Assembly (NCBI GenBank): GCA_965153355.1
Contig: OZ231126.1
Span: 32,612,001 to 32,676,000 of the forward strand
Direction: 5' to 3'
Length of the DNA: 64,000 bases
Source of the DNA: Flaccisagitta enflata
Taxonomy: Eukaryota; Chaetognatha; Sagittoidea; Aphragmophora
The notes beneath the pieces were generated by a model. That model saw only the letters and a program-made list of their open reading frames with translations, was not told the DNA's origin and did not search any database. Every line of letters begins with the position of its first letter. The first letter of the stretch is position 1. Position numbers and translations under genes: made by a program. Positions 33,194 to 47,135 of this stretch are shown here, piece by piece.

Positions 33194-33467
33194 TTTTCTG
33201 TCCTACCCAATTTCCACGACCCTTCTTCTTCGATCAAGTTCGTCTTTCTGTTACATTTCAGTCTGCACCCTTGTGAACATTCCTCACCCTCTCTCACCTC
33301 CACTCTCCGACCAAACTTCCGCATCTCTACTCCCCTCCTTTTCACGTCTCATTACTTCCGTACGACAGAGGTGGGTGTGAGCTCGAGAGCACGCAAGCGC
33401 GTAAGGCCAACCGTTTTGTGAAAGAGACAATATGTAAAACGGATCGAAAAAAAAAAAGTAAGAAAAG

Positions 33468-33685
33468 AATAAGTAACGCGGGGTAACACTAACGTTGCGG
33501 ACGGGTGGGCAACCAGCCCCCATCCTCTCCCTGACACACGCGCCCTTATAACCATGGTATCTCAAAACTGCCTTTTCACACTTTTCAACCCTAGGGTCAG
33601 GGACGTCAGCGTCAGGGACCAACCAATTGACCGACCGACAGAAGGAGGGAAGGACAAAGCGTCTTATAGAGTCCGCGACTAAAAG
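33468..33685 (+). mobile_element. HINE-A, decayed copy
   Basis: ATAAGTAACGCGGGGTAAC start, ACGTTGCGGACGGGTGGGC block, an ACCGACCG tract, and 3' end GTCCGCGACTAAAAG with the outer hairpin arm lost. The 3' motif is B-like while the 5' end is A-like. Confidence 0.65.
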
Positions 33686-33950
33686 TACTATCAAGGCCAG
33701 ATGTAAGCGGTGGCCGCGGTTGGCTGACCCGGGCACGGGTGAAAATGGCTAGTGATCCGAAACAGGGATGTGTAAAGTTGAGTTGACTTAATTTCTCTCA
33801 TCTCCACCAACCCCCTCCCTTTTGCCTTTGATTTTCTTCCCCGCGACGCGTCCCCGCGACGTGTCCCCGCGACGTGAATTTTCTCCCCAATAGAGCAATA
33901 AAACCTTACATTTTTGGCTCAATTAGCATAAAGTTGTGTTGTACTAATTA

Positions 33951-34567
33951 TGACGGCGAGCATCTGAAGGCAAGATTTAGTGTGTCAACTGGGGTCAAAA
34001 TAGAAAATTTCATAATAATAGAAGTGAAAAATGATATTTAAAAAAATCATTGTAGCATATTATGGTAAATATTTAATTGCAAAATTTGCATTCAAATTGT
34101 ACATAAGAGCAAGTTCTGATACCAATAACTAAATATATTCGTGACACTTTTTTTCAAAATTTTATATTTGTTCACTGACAGGAGGCTTTTCAAAATTATA
34201 ACTTTGCATAGAACATGAAAGAATTCAAAAATGAAGAACATAGCCGCCTTCCAAAATTGATTACAGAGGCGGCTATGTTTTTGAAAATGCAAAATTCTTT
34301 TGCATTTGTGAGTCTTACAATTTTGACACCAGCAATTGCATAAAAAGTGTAAGCAAAATTTCATTAAAAACCCTTTTTTCTTTGCTTTGCTTATGAGAAT
34401 TGTTGATTTTAAGGTTCATTTGAGGTCAGCATATGACAAAGACATACACAGAGTGTGTTTCTGGAGACAATTTATCTCTTGAAAATGTTTTTGACATCAT
34501 TATCATTCAAGTATAATTGAAAAAAATGAGACGAAACACTGATTGTGGCATCAAATGCTCGCCGTCT
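33951..34567. mobile_element. TA-flanked MITE, 617 bp
   Basis: Termini TGACGGCGAGCATCTGA and inversely AGACGGCGAGCATTTGA, flanked by TA. A near-perfect hairpin with arms AACATAGCCGCC lies in the middle (about 34238-34280). No transposase. Confidence 0.7.
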
Positions 34568-35213
34568 TATATTTGATGTTTTAGAACTACCAAAAGTATG
34601 AACTTTTTAAAAAATTGTTTCTTTTTTCCCCCCTTTGCCCTCCCGAAACGATATACATCCTTGATCAAAAAAAAAAAGAAAAAAGAAAAGGCTGTAGCAA
34701 GAGCCACGGCCCAAGGGGTGAACAGTCGTACATTACATTATTACTGTTTGGAAATGAAAACGCAAGCGCCTGACTTGCTCAAAATACAGCAAATCTTGTC
34801 TTGACTTGACAAAGAAGATACTGCTGGTCGTCTTTTAATTCGTCATAAAGACGAAGTGACGTTTTATCGAACATACTGACGATATGTTAAGCTGGGCCGG
34901 ATACATGATCCATCTTGCTACATCATCTAACACTCAACAGTATGTAATGGCATCGTTTCATGAGAACACGCGATGTAAAGACTAAAGTTCAAGTTGAACG
35001 AAGCGTTGAGTGAATTTGTTCCGTCGAATGAATTTCATCCGTTGAGTTAATTCCTTCCTACGATCTAAAATCTATGTGGCCTGAAGCTGAAGCGGTGAAT
35101 CTCTGCGGGGAATTCTTAACTTTTTCCGTTCTCGACTGACTGCTGACCTCAGCGCGACGCTAGAGATATTCCTACGACGGACACCAATAAATCAATCGTC
35201 CCCATTTATCTAT
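34568..35213. other. No recognised feature
   Basis: Unique sequence with no supported gene. Confidence 0.5.
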
Positions 35214-35248
35214 TTCTCTCTCTGTCTCAGATCTCTCTCTCTGTGTCT

Positions 35249-35331
<83 letters not shown>

Positions 35332-35360
35332 TGTCTCTGTCTCTCTCTCTCTCTCTCTCT
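35214..35360. repeat. (CT)n microsatellite
   Basis: CT tract with GTCTCAGAT interruptions at the left. Confidence 0.95.
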
Positions 35361-35463
35361 CGGTCAGTCTGTCTGTCTGTTGCCCTTATTTCTGTTTGTC
35401 GGTCTGAGTGTCTTCCCACTATTGTTGTTGTTGTGAGTAATTTAACGATGTGCGTCGACGTTA

Positions 35464-35472
35464 TTGTTGCAG

Positions 35473-35570
<98 letters not shown>
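35464..35570. repeat. (GTT)n microsatellite
   Basis: About 34 pure GTT units. Poly-Val and poly-Asn frames are artefacts. Confidence 0.96.
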
Positions 35571-36827
35571 CACATTGGCGTTAGTGTTGGCTTTATCGCT
35601 GTTGTTGTAGTTTTGTTCAGATTGTTGTGGTTGTTTTGAAACCAAAAGCCTAATCATCAGCGTCCTCAAACGGACATTGATTATCAACAAACAAAATAAA
35701 AGTGATTAGAATTCCCAGCCACAACAGCAAACTTGTTTTGTTTGAAATTGGCGAGGTACACATGAGCAAAAGAATGAGTACTTGAAAACTACAAAAGCTC
35801 CAAACATTCATTTTCAACCTTTGTGGTGCTTTTAGCAGCGCAAAAATTGCTTTCCAATAAGAAAAAAAAAAAGAAGCAAAAGGAAAAGAAGTAGCAGGCC
35901 ATTTAGTCTTTTCATGTGCCGCTTTACAAATGAGGAATAACAGTGCCGCGTCCCCATGATTATTCCTCTTTGATCACGTGTACACGACTGTATAACCCGT
36001 TATATATTTCGGTTAGTCATTCCGTCCATGTGTCGAAAAGCCCATCCATCCGTCTGTAACACTTGGGAATTTTTGACGTTTTTTTCACTTTTCTTGCCGA
36101 AATTCTTTTTCATTTGATTAAATTATTTCATCAGTGCCCACCCTTCCTCTACACTCAACAGTCTCAACAGTTACGCTCCTTTAGACATGTCTATGTCCTC
36201 CCTTTCACACTTTTCAGCTGCGCCACCTTTCTCTACAACCGGTTGGTTGGTTGGTTGGTTGGTGTATCTGTTGGTCACGCAAACCTTTGACGATCCACCC
36301 GGCGCACCTATTGGTCTACTTGGTCTTGTTTTTATGAGTTTTGTCCATGTTTAAGTCGCTCGCAGTTTCGAAGCAGGCTTTAGAATATGAAAATCAAATT
36401 ATAGACGAAATTTACAGACCTTTTGTCCAGCATCCCATGAAACTCTCCCTAATTGCCCGCTTCCCACTTAGCCGTGTTAAAACATGTTTCAATATTTTTT
36501 CTCGCGTTGATACCGTCGCGGATTTCGCGCCTTTTTCCTTTATTTTGGTCATAATTAAATCCATTCTTTGCGAAAAAGGAGTGTTCCTGCATTTCTATTT
36601 ATTCGGTTTTGTTATTGGCTGTAGAATTCTTTTTCATATCTTCTTCTCTGCATGTTTTCTTCTCTTTGTCTTCATTTACTGCCTCTACTTTCTGGAGTTT
36701 TATCTTCTTTTACTTCCATTCAATTTTTTCTTTCAATAACTTGGACTCTTTTTTTTTGGTAATCATCTGTCATTTCTCTTCCTTCCCTCTCCTCTCTCTT
36801 TTCCCCCATTTTCTCCCTCTTTTTCTC
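35571..36827. other. No recognised feature
   Basis: Unique AT-rich sequence with a GGTT run at 36240-36262. A 132-aa frame at 36341-36739 is Phe-rich and looks like a pyrimidine-rich artefact. Confidence 0.45.
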
Positions 36828-36999
36828 TTTTTAGTTGCGGACACGCAACTCTATAAGAGGCTTTGTCCGTCCGTCGGTCCGTCCGTCGGTCCGTCCGTCC
36901 GTCCGTTGGTCCGTAACCATCGAGTGGAAAAGTGGAAAAACGCGCATATCCGCCCCTGCCCACCTGTCCGCAACTGATGGCCGTGTATCCGGCCTTGTT
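36828..36999 (-). mobile_element. HINE hybrid: A hairpin end, B 5' end
   Basis: Hairpin end GTTGCG-GACA-CGCAAC and CTCTATAAGAGGCTTTGTCC are type A, with a 15-unit GTCC/GTCG tract. The right end, inversely ACAAGGCCGGATACACGGCC, is type B. The subterminal motif next to it is A-type (AGTTGCGGACAGGTGGGC), so the hairpin still matches its partner motif. Confidence 0.82.
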
Positions 37000-38034
37000 C
37001 TTCTGTCTTAGCGCTCAATCTCTCCGACTATTTCTTCCACTCTTAGTTCTTCTCATTTCCCGTACTTCTCCTCTTTTTGGAAGCAACAATCTATCTTTTT
37101 TGTCCGACCCAAAGTCAATGATTACGTTAGTGTCTGCCTTTTTCTTTCTCTATCGATTGCCTCATGTCTGAGTCAGAAGACAAACGGAAATCCGTACACA
37201 TTTAATATACTCCAAATCATTTTAATGACTAGTCAGACCAGCAAAATGGCCATTTCTAACATTTAGTCAATGATTACTGATCAGCCCAAATTACAGAATA
37301 ACATAAATTACCACGGATTTGGCTCCAACTGATTTTTTTGACAAATTTGGAAAGAAGATAGGTGGCTGGCCAGTGGCCATTGATCAACTTGACGTCCAGT
37401 ATTGTTTTGTCCACTGTGTGTCCAATATCTATGTCTTTCTAAGTATTATCCCTGTGCATGACCGTCAAACCTTTAGGTCGGAAGCTCTTCCTATCTCATA
37501 ACTCGCCTTTTAAACAAGCCCTCGATTTTCCTAAACTTGGAAATATGAAACAGAAACCACCCTTTGCAGAGTTCCGCTGGCAAATATGGAAGGCACGCAT
37601 CTTGACCATTATGATATTGTGTGAGATAACAAATCGAGGAAGTCGTACCAACGACTGAAGGGCGATTGACGCTCCAGGAAACGGTTTCTAAAAAGCTATA
37701 GGAACCCCTAAGCGAACAGCGAGATCGTTTATCAACATGCAATGAGAAATTGTTCTTGGATGGTGCGACTGTTCGTGTGCGACTGTTCGGGTGTATTTAT
37801 TAATATTTTATTTTCATCTAATCATTATCATGAGGGAGCGTAGGAAAGACTATTCATTTATCTAGTTATCTTCCGGTTTTTTCCAAATTTCAATTTAGCC
37901 CCTAATTTGTTGCGCCATTGATTTTGCATTATAACCAGGAGATAATACATTTCAAACCATTTGATTATGGATATTTCAATGCTGATTCTATCTACAAATA
38001 GGAAAAATCTTTTGTTTTCTTCTTTAGAAATGAC
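37000..38034. other. No recognised feature
   Basis: Unique sequence. Short frames without motifs. Confidence 0.45.
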
Positions 38035-38035
38035 A

Positions 38036-38090
38036 AGGCTACCCGTGCTCACCCGCACGCGGCTTGGGTAGCCGTGTATCCGGCCTTGTA
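38036..38090 (-). mobile_element. HINE-B 5'-end remnant
   Basis: Inversely ACAAGGCCGGATACACGGC followed by a GGCTACCC..GGGTAGCC inverted pair not found in other copies. The rest of the element is absent. Confidence 0.55.
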
Positions 38091-38617
38091 TACACAAACA
38101 ACACTTCAATCTAAACGATTGATAGAACTTCACATATGGGGTATCCGTACATATATTTGATAAGATAAAACCACTAATTGTCAATCATTTCAGGCTTTTT
38201 AGCAAAGAAGGGGAAAACAGAGAGATTAAGTAGGGAAAGAAACAGAGGACAAACGGTTTTGTATGGGATAACAGCTAATAACAGGTGTTAAGTTCCAATC
38301 AGCTCAAAAGAAATTTCGATCCGATGAGCTGCCAATTTCAACCCTCAAGGTCATAGGTTAAGCATCGCACACGTACACACAACTTCATTAAATTTGCATA
38401 ACTGGTACTTCCAAATCAAGAAGACATCTATTTAAGTAGAAGAGTATGCTTTGAATCAGAGCAATCGTATGAGTCTCTTTTTCACTCCCCCATTTCAAAT
38501 TGAGGCCATGGATGAGCGCACGACACGGTCTAGTACGCACAAAGGGGCGGAAGCGCTGGCAGAAGCGGTAGCGGAAGTCTTTCCTCTGACTTGTCCCTCA
38601 GTCTCTCCTCCTAGTGG
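38091..38617. other. No recognised feature
   Basis: Unique sequence. A 64-aa frame at 38451-38645 runs into the terminus of the next element and has no motif. Confidence 0.45.
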
Positions 38618-39594
38618 CCCTCCAGTAGAGGGGGTCATAGCGTGATGTTTTTGGAAAATCATCAAAGAACTCCGGATTCTGAGGGTTTATTAAATGAATA
38701 AAAGAGGGAAAAAAATTTTGAGCCCATAAGTATTGAGGAATAATCTTCCAAAATGCGTCAAAGTTGAGGTGTCAAACCCGCAAAAATTGGGAAAATTGCA
38801 AAAATCGCAAAAATTACATGTTTTTTTAAATGGGACAATGAACCTTTTTTGTTCTAGAAAGGTTGGCATTGAAAAGTTTACTTTTTATGGCTAGTTTGAG
38901 ATAAAAAAAGGTTTGGGTCTTATTCCCAAATCTCCATACCCAGGAGGGATTCTACTGACCCCCCTTTTAGGGGTGTGCGGCACTGTCAAAAAAAGGCCAA
39001 ATTTGTGACTTTTTACCTTGTAATCTTTTACTTTTTCTCAACAGATTGGTAAAAAACCTTGGAGCAGGTCTTGTTTCAAGGACATTTAATAATAAAACAT
39101 GAAATAAAAAGAATTCGCAGGCAAGGGCCCCTCTGGGGTCCTCCAGGGGTCCGTAGAGGGCCATCAAATAGCCAAAATAGCTAGAAATAGCCAAAAAATG
39201 AGTTTTTTGGTAATGTTTTTTTCAAATGTAATTGAGGATGAAATAGTACCCGTCAGTGGAGGAAAACAAACAAACAAAAGTAAGGAGCCCCTTTGACACC
39301 CATCTAAGGGGCCCCAAAAGATGTAAAATGGGCAAAAATAACCAATTTCTTCATATTTTTTTTAATTTTTTGGTCCCCTTTAGTAATATAACGCCTAATT
39401 ATCTATTCAGCTACCTTCATCAACTAGAGCAGAACTAAGTAAGAATAAATGTAAAGGCTGAGGACCCCTAAGGGGCCCACTCAGAGGGCACCCAAAATAA
39501 TCAAAATGACCAAAATCTTGACATTTCAATGCTATTTTTCTCTGTCAATCCATTCACCAACACAACGTTTATAGGACAATTATTGCATCCAGTC

Positions 39595-39652
39595 ATTTAT
39601 TCATTCATTCATTCATTCATTCATTCATTCAATATTCATTCATTCATTTCAG
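39595..39652. repeat. (ATTC)n microsatellite
   Basis: Tetranucleotide tract in the loop of the fold-back. Confidence 0.92.
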
Positions 39653-39724
39653 TGTTGAACTAATTGAGTTTCATAGAGGCTGATGATCAATGATTCGACA
39701 TAGTGCATTTGTTTCTCCATTTCA

Positions 39725-40330
39725 AAACCCCCCTTCAGCCACAAATCATGCCAGAGAGGTCCCAAACCAGCCTTTTTAATCTGATTTGAAGTCAAAGTTT
39801 GCTCTTAAATCATAATTTACCCTGCTTGAACATAATATCAGCCTCCTTAGACCTGAATCAGTCCTTGCAAGCCTTAGATTGGCCTTCACTGGCCTTATAT
39901 TGGCTTTCTGAGACTTCAGAGCCTCAAATTTTGCCAGAGAGGCCTCAATCAGCCTCTTCAAGCCTAATTTGAAGGCCAAGAGTGGTCAAGAACGTTCTTT
40001 CAGCATTTTTTAGCCATCAGTTAGCCACTGAGACCTCAAATCAGCTCTCTTAAGTAACAAATCAACCCTCTAAGGTTTAAATCAGCACTCTCAGGCCTCC
40101 GGTCTGAATACAGCCAACTGAAGCCTTGTATTATCCCTTTCAGACTTCCAATCAGCTCTCCTTTGCCCTTGACATCAAATTAGCCCTCTGGAGATATACA
40201 TCAACCATCAACTCTTAAATCAGCCTTTCATGCCTCAAATCAACACTTTCAGACTTCAAATAATCCCTCTCTGACCTCAAATCAGCATTCTCAAGTCATA
40301 AATCAGCCTAATCAGCCTGATCATGACTGA
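39725..40330. repeat. Diverged 20-22 bp array (CCTCAAATCAGCC type)
   Basis: About 25 loose units around AGGCCTCAAATCAGCCCTCT. The unit resembles the C-element minisatellite, but no C-type terminal block flanks it here. Confidence 0.75.
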
Positions 40331-41683
40331 TGAGAATTTTGTAGATTCAACATGTCAAGCATATGATGGCTTCATACAGCAAAGGCTAAAGAAAAGAAAG
40401 GAATCTGGTAACTGAGGCAAGGGCAGCAGGCAGGGAGGAAATATGATGTAAATGCATATTAAACTCTGGAAATACTGAAACTCAGGGAATACTGAAAATC
40501 AGTGTATTTGTCAGAAAAAAGAAAGCAAGATTTCAAGTAATGATTTTGGATACTGAAATATTGTTAATTTGTTATTCATCACAGAATTTGAGAGTTAAGA
40601 AAGAAACACAAAACACAAACTCCTGTTTTCTGTGTATGTTCAATGTGCAGTAGCCGATATTAAATTCTGCAGTGTGGCAGTTTCCATGATTTGGACCTCC
40701 ATGGTTGTAGTTTTTGTTCTGATGAGGTTCAGCGCCAGCTGTAAGTGTTCATTTGAGATCCTTAAGGCTGAAACGGCTGATTTATCGCCTGCAGGGTCTG
40801 ACATTTTTCTCTTATGGGCTACTTTGAAGTTTACTAGGGCCAAGTAAAGCTGGTTTGGGGTTGTAGAGGCTTTAGAAGATGGAAGCTGAATGGAGAATCA
40901 GGCATTGAATTATAGAAGGGGACCAAAAATTGTAAAGTTTTTGAGTTTTTGGTCAGTTTTTCCAAATCTACGTCATTTGGGGCCCCCAGATGGGTCCCAG
41001 AGGAGCCCCTGACCTAACCTTTTGTTTTCCGACACCAAATTTCAGTATCTTGTTACAAAATCTTTCTCCTGAAATACATCTGAGAAACCATCAACAAAAA
41101 ACTTTTTTTTTGGCTATTTTCAGTTATTTTGGCCATTTGGTGGCCCTCTACAAACTCCTGGAGGAACCTGGAGGTGCCCTTGCCTGAGAATTTTCTTCAT
41201 TTCATATTCTACTACTAAATGACCTTGGAACAAGACCAGCCCAAGGTTTTTTACCAATCTGTGGAGAAAAAGTAAAGAAAACAAGGTAAACAGTTACAAA
41301 TTTGGCCTTTTCTCGATAGAGCCACACACTTCTAAAATGGGGCGCTCAGCAGAATTGCTCCTGGGTATGGAGATTTGGGAAATAAGGCACAAACTTTTTT
41401 TTATCTTAAACTAGACATAAAAGTAATCTTTTCACTAATGCCAATTTTTTCTAAGTAAAAAAAAAGTTTTATTGTCCCATCTAGAAAAACATGTAATTTT
41501 GGCAATTTTGGCAATTTTCGCAGGTTTGACACCTCAACTTTGACGCATTTTGGAAGATTATTCCTCAATACCTATGGGCTCAAATTTTTTTTCCCTGTTT
41601 TATACATTTAATAAACCCTCAGAATCCAGAGTTCTGTGATGATTTTCCAAAAACATCACTCTATGACCCCCTCTACCCTCCAG

Positions 41684-42023
41684 TTTATTCTCATATATGT
41701 TCCTTAGTCTTTGTAGTGTGTCCCTCAGTCATTCCTTTTTTTTCATGATCATCACAGCCTCACACTTTCCTTCTTCTTTGAATCGCTCACACAATTTCGG
41801 CCATGTATTCTTAATGCAGGGGTGTATATAATTGATTGGCTTTTTGGGGAAGAAAATCATAGGTTTTGTTACGCCATGCGGTGCGTCGCAGGGAAGAAAG
41901 TCAAAGGCAGGGGAAAAAAAAAAAAGCCACTCATTTATAGATTTAAACAATGTTAGATTGTGTTATATTCATCAAATATCACCTTTTGTAACTATCAAAA
42001 ATGTTAAATGTTCAAAATATGTC
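41684..42023. other. No recognised feature
   Basis: Unique flank of the fold-back. No supported gene. Confidence 0.5.
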
Positions 42024-42401
42024 TTTTTAGTTGCGGACAAGCAACTCTATAAGAGGCTTAGTCCACCCATCCATCGATCCTTCTGTCCATCCGTCCATCC
42101 ATCTGTCCGTCTGTCTGTCCATCCGTCCGTCCATCCATTCATCTGTCCATCCATCCATCCATCTATCTGTCCGTCCGTCCATCCGTCCATCCGTCCATCC
42201 GTCCATCCGTCCGTCCGTCTGTCCGTCCGTCTGTCCATCCGTCCGTCCATAGAGGTGATCAAGTTGAAAAGTGGAGAAAACAAGTGTTTTGGATATTTTT
42301 TGTGTATGTTTGTGTGTGTGGGGTTGGACTTGGGGTGAGGATCGGGGTTGGATGCCCCTGCCCACCTATCCGCGACAATATTGTGATCTTTCGTCGCTTG
42401 T
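42024..42401 (-). mobile_element. HINE-A with expanded tetranucleotide tract
   Basis: Hairpin GTTGCG-GACA-AGCAAC (one mismatch), then about 45 units of CATC/GTCC between 42062 and 42250, the body AGTGGAGAAAACAAGTGTTT, GGATGCCCCTGCCCACC, and 5' end inversely ACAAGCGACGAAAGATCAC. Largest tetranucleotide tract in the window. Confidence 0.85.
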
Positions 42402-42416
42402 TTCTTCTTTTCTAGC

Positions 42417-43253
42417 TTTTGGGCAGCGGCCCCGAAGGGAACGAAGTCCTGTAGAACACAGGGGGACTTTCATTCGTTCGTCCATTCCTCCGTTTGTTTG
42501 TTCGTCCCCCCCTCTTATCAGGCCTCAAATCTGGCCTCTCAGGCCTCAAATCTGGCCTCTCAGGCCTCAAATCTGGCCTCTCATGCCTCAAATCTGGCCT
42601 CTCATGCCTCAAATCTGGCCTCTCAGGCCTCAAATCTAGCCTCTCAGGCCTCAAATCCAACCTCTCAAGCTTCAAATTTGGCCTCTCAGGCCTCAAATCT
42701 AGCCTCTCAGGCCTCAAATCCAACCTCTCAAGCTTCAAATCTGGCCTCTCAGGCCTCAAATCTGGCCTCTCAGGCCTCAAATCCAACCTCTAAGGCCTCA
42801 AACCTTATCTCCCAAGCCTCAAATTAAGCCTCTGAGGCCTCAAATCCAAATTCTCAGGACTCAAACCAGGCCTCTCAGGCCTCTCAGGCCTCAAATCAGC
42901 CATCTAAGCCTCAATTTATTGCTCTCAGGCTTCAAATCAATCCTCTGACCTTTCAAGCTAGCTCTCTCAGGTCTCAAGTCAGCCCTCTCAAGCTTCCAAT
43001 TGCATTCTCAGGCCTTACATCAGCCTTCTTAGACCTCAGTTTAGGCTCTTGAAGGCCTTCAGTCAGCCCTCTACAGTATAACTGTATAATATCTCATCCA
43101 CTTCTTCAGGCAGGACAAACGAAAGTCCCCTGTGTTCTACAGGACTTTGTCCCCTTCGGGGCCGCTGCCCTGGTTCCCCTCACTCCAACTCACAATACCT
43201 CAAAGCAGGGCAACGGGTATCGCTGTCCACATATTGCCCTTAGGCGACCTGTT
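42417..43253 (-). mobile_element. HINE-C, complete copy with long 21-bp array
   Basis: Hairpin end left (GGGCAGCGGCCCCGAAGGGA), GTCC tract, about 26 units of CCTCTCAGGCCTCAAATCTGG type (42520-43060), inverse block, and 5' end inversely ACAGGTCGCCTAAGGGC. The 21-bp period keeps all frames open and yields 7-residue peptide repeats such as SGLKSGL; as the array sits between non-coding termini these are not taken as genes. Confidence 0.85.
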
Positions 43254-43421
43254 GATTTTCTTCCCATCTTCAAACCTTCTGATTCTATTGCCCCCCACGG
43301 GGGGGGGGTGTGGATACTCAAGCTTATACACGCCTGTGTTAATGAGCTGCACAGATGGTAAAGATTCAGCGCAAATTTTTTTAAATAAGTCGTCTTATAG
43401 ATATGACAGTGACAAGAAATA

Positions 43422-44028
43422 ACCATGGCAAAGAAAAAAAAGACAGTAATTTCAATATACTCCTACGCACTCATTTTTTTGATCTGCTTAAAATCCTTTT
43501 AGGGAGTAATAGTTAATCAAATTACCTACTCAGCAAAAAAATCAGAACTCAAAAAAGTTAATTTCTGCGCCCGTAGCATCATTTTTTGGGAAAAAACATC
43601 AGAAACTAAAGAAGGGAAAAAACTCATACAACATATTTACAACTTTTAGAAAATTCATTTTGACAACTTTTACAAAAATTGATGTTACAGGTACAAAAAT
43701 GAACTTTTTTGAGTTCTGATTTTTTTGCTGAGTCACAAAATCAACATACTATAAGCGCCTGAGAAGATTTTTGAGGCTGCTTAAAAAAAAAAGCTTGCAG
43801 TTACAATTGTATGTCAAGTGAAAATCATATGCCATTGGCAAATCATCATTTGACAAATTATGCAAAAATTGTCGCTACAGCCACAAAAATCAACTTTTTT
43901 GAGTTCTGATTTTTTTGCTGAATCACAAATTTGTCATACTACTACCACCTAAAAGGATTTGAAGATATTCCAAAAAATGGGCTTGTAGTGCCTTTGAAAA
44001 TCACTGTCTTATTTATTTTTGCCATAGT
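43422..44028. mobile_element. TA-flanked MITE, 607 bp
   Basis: Termini ACCATGGCAAAG and inversely ACTATGGCAAAA, each followed by an A-rich stretch and GACAGT; TA on both flanks. The motif AACTTTTTTGAGTTCTGATT and the ATTTTTTTGCTGA stretch occur internally twice in direct order and once inverted. Sister of 16835-17436. Confidence 0.8.
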
Positions 44029-44260
44029 TAAACACCAAAATGTATATGCCTGTATACTAAATACTTGTGCCTCAGACTTTCCTCTAAGTTCTTCCACAGT
44101 CTCTCCTCTTGCTTGCTCCTCAGTCTTTCCCTCTATTCACCATTTTGACAGTCATCGTTTCGGCCTCGGGTTGTATTCCATAAGAAAACTTCAGCTCCGG
44201 TTTCCTTTCTTTCTCTCCGTTTTCCTTTCCTTCTTTTCACAACTATGTATGCATGTGAAA

Positions 44261-45077
<817 letters not shown>

Positions 45078-45280
45078 TCTCTCTCTCTTTCTCTCTCTCT
45101 CTTATTCTTTCTTTATCGTTTTTTTCGAAATAGACTTCTTTTTGGGTTTTACGCTTCTGCAGCGCCTCTGACAAGCTGAGAGGGAAAAAGGGAAAACGGA
45201 AGAAATGAGAGTACAAGCTGGAAATTAACCAACGACTCTGAAGCCAAATGGGGAAATTGAGATTTGTATGTTTGGAACAA

Positions 45281-45515
<235 letters not shown>

Positions 45516-45687
45516 ACCTAAAGAAAGAAAAACAGACCGCCCGACAGAAAGAAATGTGTTAAAGAGAGACCGTCCAAACCGAGTCCATAAGAAATGTGAG
45601 AGGGAGGTCACGGAGGCTCGAGTGAGAAGGCCCTATGTAAATTTATGGCAGGGTGATTGCTGGGCCGCGTCCTATAACGCCACCTGA

Positions 45688-45825
<138 letters not shown>

Positions 45826-45949
45826 CAGATAGGCGGACAGACAGACAGAAAGACACAGAGGTAGACCGACCAAATGTTCAGGACAAAATGTATAGGAATC
45901 AGTCGCAGAAGTGTATTGGAGAGAGAGACTGACAGCCAGACAGACAGAT

Positions 45950-46008
45950 AGAAACTATGGTAGAGGCTATGGTAGAGACTATGGTAGAGACTATGGTAGA
46001 GGTAGAGA
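45950..46008. repeat. 12-bp repeat (ACTATGGTAGAG)n
   Basis: Four to five units in the 45953-46008 stretch. Short array in a GA/GACA-rich neighbourhood. Confidence 0.8.
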
Positions 46009-46698
<690 letters not shown>

Positions 46699-46878
46699 CT
46701 TTTCCATCGCTTGTGGTACATATATACGTATAAACATATTCCCGCAACAAGTACTGAGACGCTCGAGTGCCAATGCCAGAGAAGACAGACGTTGACTACG
46801 GCAGTAGCAGCAGCTTAGAGCTGTCCACAACTGCAGCCGACGTTACCGCTGCTTTAAATGCAGCTTGAGTCTCCGCAA

Positions 46879-47012
<134 letters not shown>

Positions 47013-47135
47013 AGAGACAGAGTGACAGACTGACTGTCATTCAAGCAGACCGACTGAAAGAGGTACATAGTCATAGAACTGAAGGACGAGGGCGAGAATG
47101 TGTAAAAGCGAAAAAAAGCACTTGGAGGAAAACTA

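Larger units (their letters stand above)
38626..41675. mobile_element. hAT-like fold-back element, 3,050 bp
   Basis: Termini TAGAGGGGGTCATAG on both ends inversely, then the arms continue for roughly 900 bp (left 38626-39560, right about 40870-41675). The octamer CCCTCCAG is duplicated at 38618-38625 and 41676-41683. Arms share blocks such as GAGGGTTTATTAAAT, AGTTGAGGTGTCAAACC and GGGACAATGAA/AAAA in mirrored order. The central 1.3 kb holds an ATTC tract and a 21-bp-like array. 8-bp duplication plus TAGAGG-type ends fits hAT. No transposase frame is seen. Confidence 0.87.

Noticed and set aside
36341-36739. 132-aa Phe-rich frame as a membrane protein
   Set aside because: Hydrophobicity comes from a T-rich strand; no start context, motif or repeat conservation supports it.
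42494-42827. Seven-residue peptide repeats (SGLKSGL, QASNLAS) as a repeat protein
   Set aside because: They follow from a 21-bp period, exist in competing frames, and lie between the inverted ends of a HINE-C. Other copies shift frame.
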